Assembly: GCA_905203195.1 (NCBI GenBank)
Contig: CAJKVD010000029.1
Span: forward strand, 1 to 7,810
DNA from: an uncultured Clostridium sp.
GTDB taxonomy: Bacteria > Bacillota > Clostridia > TANB77 > CAG-508
Direction: 5' to 3'
Length of the DNA stretch: 7,810 bases
Shown here: piece by piece, positions 5,514-7,810 of the stretch
Position numbering within the stretch: position 1 is the first letter of the stretch
How the letters are laid out: each line of letters opens with the position of its first letter
Notes under the pieces: generated by a model
Told to the model about the DNA's origin: nothing
What the model saw: only the letters and a program-made list of their open reading frames with translations
The model's database searches: none
Translations under genes and position numbers: made by a program

Positions 5514-6794
5514 ATGAAACTTAAAGATTTCTACATGGAAGATGGAGAGCGGTTAGAATTACACAAATACTATTTTAAGGTAGTATGCAAAGAGGGTCAT
5601 ATTAAATATTATGACTTAAATGGAAATTACATGGGGTATGATGATATCAAGCATATTTATGCAGAGTTCTACTTAATAAAATGGTATCAAAATTTATATG
5701 TCTATAACACAAAAACTAGTACATATTTAGAAACTAGTTATGGAATAAAATTCAAGTATGTAGGCAGATGGGAACAATACATGATATTAAAAATTAATGA
5801 TCGGTATTTCTTATACAATTTATATTCAAGAGAATTTGAAAATGAATGTGATTACTTTTTCGAAACTCACAAAAACACATTAAAAATCTTCACAGGCGAG
5901 GAGTTTATAGAAAAATTTAAAGAAAAAGATAATAATTGCGAAAAAAGAAGTCCGGTTAAAACAGTAAAAATCGAAGGTTTTGAACTCTCAATAGGGGAAC
6001 AGCTTATATATGATGAAGGTATTATCATTATCAAAACGAAATATAATATGGAATACTATAAAACTAACGGAACATTAATTGGAAAATCAGATTTACCAAA
6101 TAGTAAAAACCCAAACTTTGTCAGAACAAAAGAAATTATAGCCTTATGCAGAGAAGGAAAATGGAAAATTTACAATGCAAGCACAGCTCAAGAATTAACA
6201 GACACAAAGTTTACAGATCTAAATTTAGACTGGTATGACTATTTAATAGCAACTTCCGAAAACAAAGACCCACAAAAATCAGAAATAATGGTATTTAACA
6301 GGAATGGAAAGCTGTTATTTCATTTAAAAGGATATAAAAGTATATACAAACAATGCAAAAACTATTTTGTATTAGTAGATGCAGATGATCAAATGTGGGT
6401 AATAAATGAAAAAGGAAAAAAATTAATAGACCAACCACTCAAAGATGCAGAATTCCGTGATGAATTTGTATTAGAGTACACTGGTAAAAAAATGAAAGTA
6501 TATAATGTAGGAACATTACAGTCATACTGTATACCAGCAGTAAAAAAGAATACAATTTATGATTCATCAGAATATTGCATTTGCAATGAAAAAAAGATAC
6601 TAATGGTAATGACAGATGCTTTAAATAAAAAAGGAGTGTATGAACTAACACGGACAGGATACAAAGAAATAACGCCAATAAAGTATGAAAAAGTTTCAAG
6701 AAAATCAGAATTTTTATTCTGCACAACATCTAAAAAAGAAATTGATATTTATAATATTAATGGTAAACTGCTAGATACCATTAAAACAGAGTAA
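5514..6794 (+). CDS. Unrecognised 426-aa protein with about ten degenerate beta-type repeats (WG-repeat or propeller-like)
   Basis: I do not recognise this protein. It has no signal peptide and no membrane segment, so it is probably cytoplasmic. Its main visible feature is a recurring short strand-turn-strand motif of the form hydrophobic-x-hydrophobic-[YF]-[ND]-x-x-G-[KN]-x-[LI]. Examples start at about residues 30 (IKYYDLNGNYM), 61 (LYVYNTKTSTYL), 98 (YFLYNLYSREF), 179 (MEYYKTNGTLI), 217 (WKIYNASTAQEL), 258 (IMVFNRNGKLL), 294 (MWVINEKGKKL), 327 (MKVYNVGTLQS), 374 (GVYELTRTGYKEI) and 410 (IDIYNINGKLL). Most are 31-46 residues apart; the one 81-residue gap (98 to 179) could hide a decayed unit. 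This resembles degenerate WG repeats or blades of a beta-propeller. Residues 128-150 are charged and may link two repeat blocks. The start has AAAGGAG 6 nt upstream. It is transcribed alone from its own promoter and ends at a shared terminator. Function is unknown; a binding scaffold is the most that can be inferred. Confidence 0.85.
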   Translation: MKLKDFYMEDGERLELHKYYFKVVCKEGHIKYYDLNGNYMGYDDIKHIYAEFYLIKWYQNLYVYNTKTSTYLETSYGIKFKYVGRWEQYMILKINDRYFLYNLYSREFENECDYFFETHKNTLKIFTGEEFIEKFKEKDNNCEKRSPVKTVKIEGFELSIGEQLIYDEGIIIIKTKYNMEYYKTNGTLIGKSDLPNSKNPNFVRTKEIIALCREGKWKIYNASTAQELTDTKFTDLNLDWYDYLIATSENKDPQKSEIMVFNRNGKLLFHLKGYKSIYKQCKNYFVLVDADDQMWVINEKGKKLIDQPLKDAEFRDEFVLEYTGKKMKVYNVGTLQSYCIPAVKKNTIYDSSEYCICNEKKILMVMTDALNKKGVYELTRTGYKEITPIKYEKVSRKSEFLFCTTSKKEIDIYNINGKLLDTIKTE

Positions 6795-6843
6795 GTAAAT
6801 AATCCCCAAAAATTCAAAATATGAGTTTTTGGGGAATTACTTA
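6792..6843. terminator. Symmetric hairpin terminator between convergent genes
   Basis: TCCCCAAAAA (6803-6812) pairs with TTTTTGGGGA (6826-6835), and after a small asymmetric internal loop TAAGTAA (6792-6798) pairs with TTACTTA (6837-6843). The loop is 13 nt. The hairpin overlaps the TAA stop of the 426-aa gene and lies 7 nt from the end of the minus-strand U32 gene, the normal place for a bidirectional terminator. The flanking T-tracts are weak on both strands, so efficiency is uncertain. Confidence 0.7.
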
Positions 6844-6850
6844 ATATATC

Positions 6851-7810
6851 TTATATGCCACGATTTAAATTACCATTTGTAAAATCTTTACCTTCACAAC
6901 GCTTATTATCCATAACGATATCAACTATATTATTAATAGAACCAATATCTTCGTCCAAAATATCAATTCTAACAGAATCAGTATTAAATGATTCTGGAGA
7001 AATAGATAAAGTTTTACAATTCAAAATAGTAGTGACAGTTTGAATATTATCAGGTAAAACTCTAAATTTCATATTTAGTCGATCCTCTAATTCATAAACT
7101 TTATAAGAATTGCATTTAGCAGTACACTCTGGATAGCAAGAATTAGATTTTCCAAGCAAACAATAACGAATATTCATTAAAGGAAGTTTGCTATAAACAA
7201 TTAATTCTTTAGGTAATATATCACAATCACATAAATTCAAAATACTATTTTTATCAAGTTCTACAGAAGGCGTAAACTTGTTTACACCAAATTTTTTCAA
7301 ACTTTGTACAGTAAAATTATTAAAAACATTTAAAGTATAGTTTGTAACGATTTCAAAATTTGATATATCAATATTTAGTAATTTTAATAATTCAAAATTT
7401 CCAAGGTTAGAAACAACAAAACCCTTAATAAGCAGCTTGTCTAATGTTTTATTAATATTAGAAATCATCAAATTTCTATAATTTGACTTAACAATTGTTG
7501 GCATATATATATAAATGTTAAACAATTCTGATAAATTCTTTAAAGTGCTTTCATATTCGCGTAATGTAAAGTATTTTAAAGGTATATATATATTTGAAAT
7601 ATTTCTATTCAAATTATTGTAATTATAATCTTTATTAAGCAGATTTAATAAAACGGAAATTTTAGGAGATCCACAGTTATAAGAGCTATAACTTATAGAA
7701 ATATCCATATTTTTATTGTAAGACCTTTTAATATTATTTAATGCATATTCTTCAACTTTTTTTAGTCCAATTCTCCTTAATTCATTTAACATGCTAATTT
7801 TTGGAAGAAA
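6851..7810 (-). CDS. U32-family (collagenase-like) protein, C-terminal part; 5' end outside window
   Basis: U32 proteins are annotated as peptidases, but characterised members such as RlhA and TrhP take part in rRNA or tRNA hydroxylation. About 319 residues are visible. The frame has no stop up to 7810: before the ATG at 7792 it reads FLPKIS, giving FLPKISMLNELRR, the block that sits mid-protein in long U32 proteins, so 7792 is not the start. Numbering from that Met, family-like segments are NYTLNVFNNF (151-160), GVNKFTPSVELD (169-180), LIVYSKLPLMNIRYC (197-211), YELEDRLNMKF (233-243) and the C-terminal DFTNGNLNRGI (303-313). Cysteines 211, 219, 223 and 227 cluster and could bind a metal. Divergence is visible: YSKLPLM instead of the usual YGR-PLM, and NGNLNRG where the family has GH-RG. 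The region is rich in Asn, Ile and Tyr. The signature of the catalytic or Fe-S domain would be upstream. It ends at the shared terminator. Subfamily cannot be settled from this part. Confidence 0.85.
   Translation of the reverse strand, partial: FLPKISMLNELRRIGLKKVEEYALNNIKRSYNKNMDISISYSSYNCGSPKISVLLNLLNKDYNYNNLNRNISNIYIPLKYFTLREYESTLKNLSELFNIYIYMPTIVKSNYRNLMISNINKTLDKLLIKGFVVSNLGNFELLKLLNIDISNFEIVTNYTLNVFNNFTVQSLKKFGVNKFTPSVELDKNSILNLCDCDILPKELIVYSKLPLMNIRYCLLGKSNSCYPECTAKCNSYKVYELEDRLNMKFRVLPDNIQTVTTILNCKTLSISPESFNTDSVRIDILDEDIGSINNIVDIVMDNKRCEGKDFTNGNLNRGI

Noticed and set aside
6855..7043. Plus-strand frame of 62 codons inside the U32 gene
   Set aside because: It lies fully opposite a gene with clear family motifs and has no convincing ribosome site or recognisable product.

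Overview
The window comes from a low-GC Gram-positive anaerobe of the Clostridia type. The DNA is strongly AT-rich, lysine, isoleucine and glutamate codons mostly end in A, the Shine-Dalgarno sites are strong and purine-rich, and a T-box riboswitch controls a tRNA synthetase. A FucO-like iron alcohol dehydrogenase and a class of small cysteine-rich proteins common in gut Clostridia agree with this. I cannot name a genus from the sequence alone.

Left part (1-1656): the C-terminal third of an NAD(P)-dependent aldehyde dehydrogenase, cut by the window edge, followed 31 nt later by a complete fucO-like lactaldehyde reductase. Together they look like an aldehyde-oxidising and aldehyde-reducing pair, plausibly for lactaldehyde or glycolaldehyde from deoxysugar breakdown. 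The substrate is inferred, not shown.

Middle part (1657-5402): a sigma-A type promoter starts only 5 nt after the fucO stop and drives a leader of about 320 nt. The leader is a well-preserved T-box riboswitch: Stem I with kink-turn and specifier loop (specifier codon GTA, valine), Stem II, a small IIA/B hairpin, Stem III, the 14-nt T-box with the UGGU bulge, and a strong intrinsic terminator that excludes the antiterminator. It controls valS (897 aa valyl-tRNA synthetase). valS is followed at short distance by a stand-alone TSCPD-domain protein (82 aa) and, after a GC-rich hairpin that looks like a REP/MITE-type palindrome, an RNHCP-domain zinc-ribbon-like protein (107 aa). All three may share the valS transcript.

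Right part (5403-7810): an unrecognised 426-aa protein built of about ten degenerate beta-type repeats has its own extended -10 promoter and a 12-bp palindrome in its leader. It ends at a symmetric hairpin terminator shared with a convergent minus-strand gene. That gene encodes the C-terminal part of a U32-family (collagenase-like) protein. Its reading frame stays open to the right edge, so the ATG at 7792 is an internal methionine and the gene really begins outside the window.

I found no mobile-element genes, CRISPR array, tRNA or rRNA. The least explained items are the repeat protein at 5514-6794, the extra hairpin arm inside Stem I of the T-box, and the GC-rich palindrome at 5025-5051.
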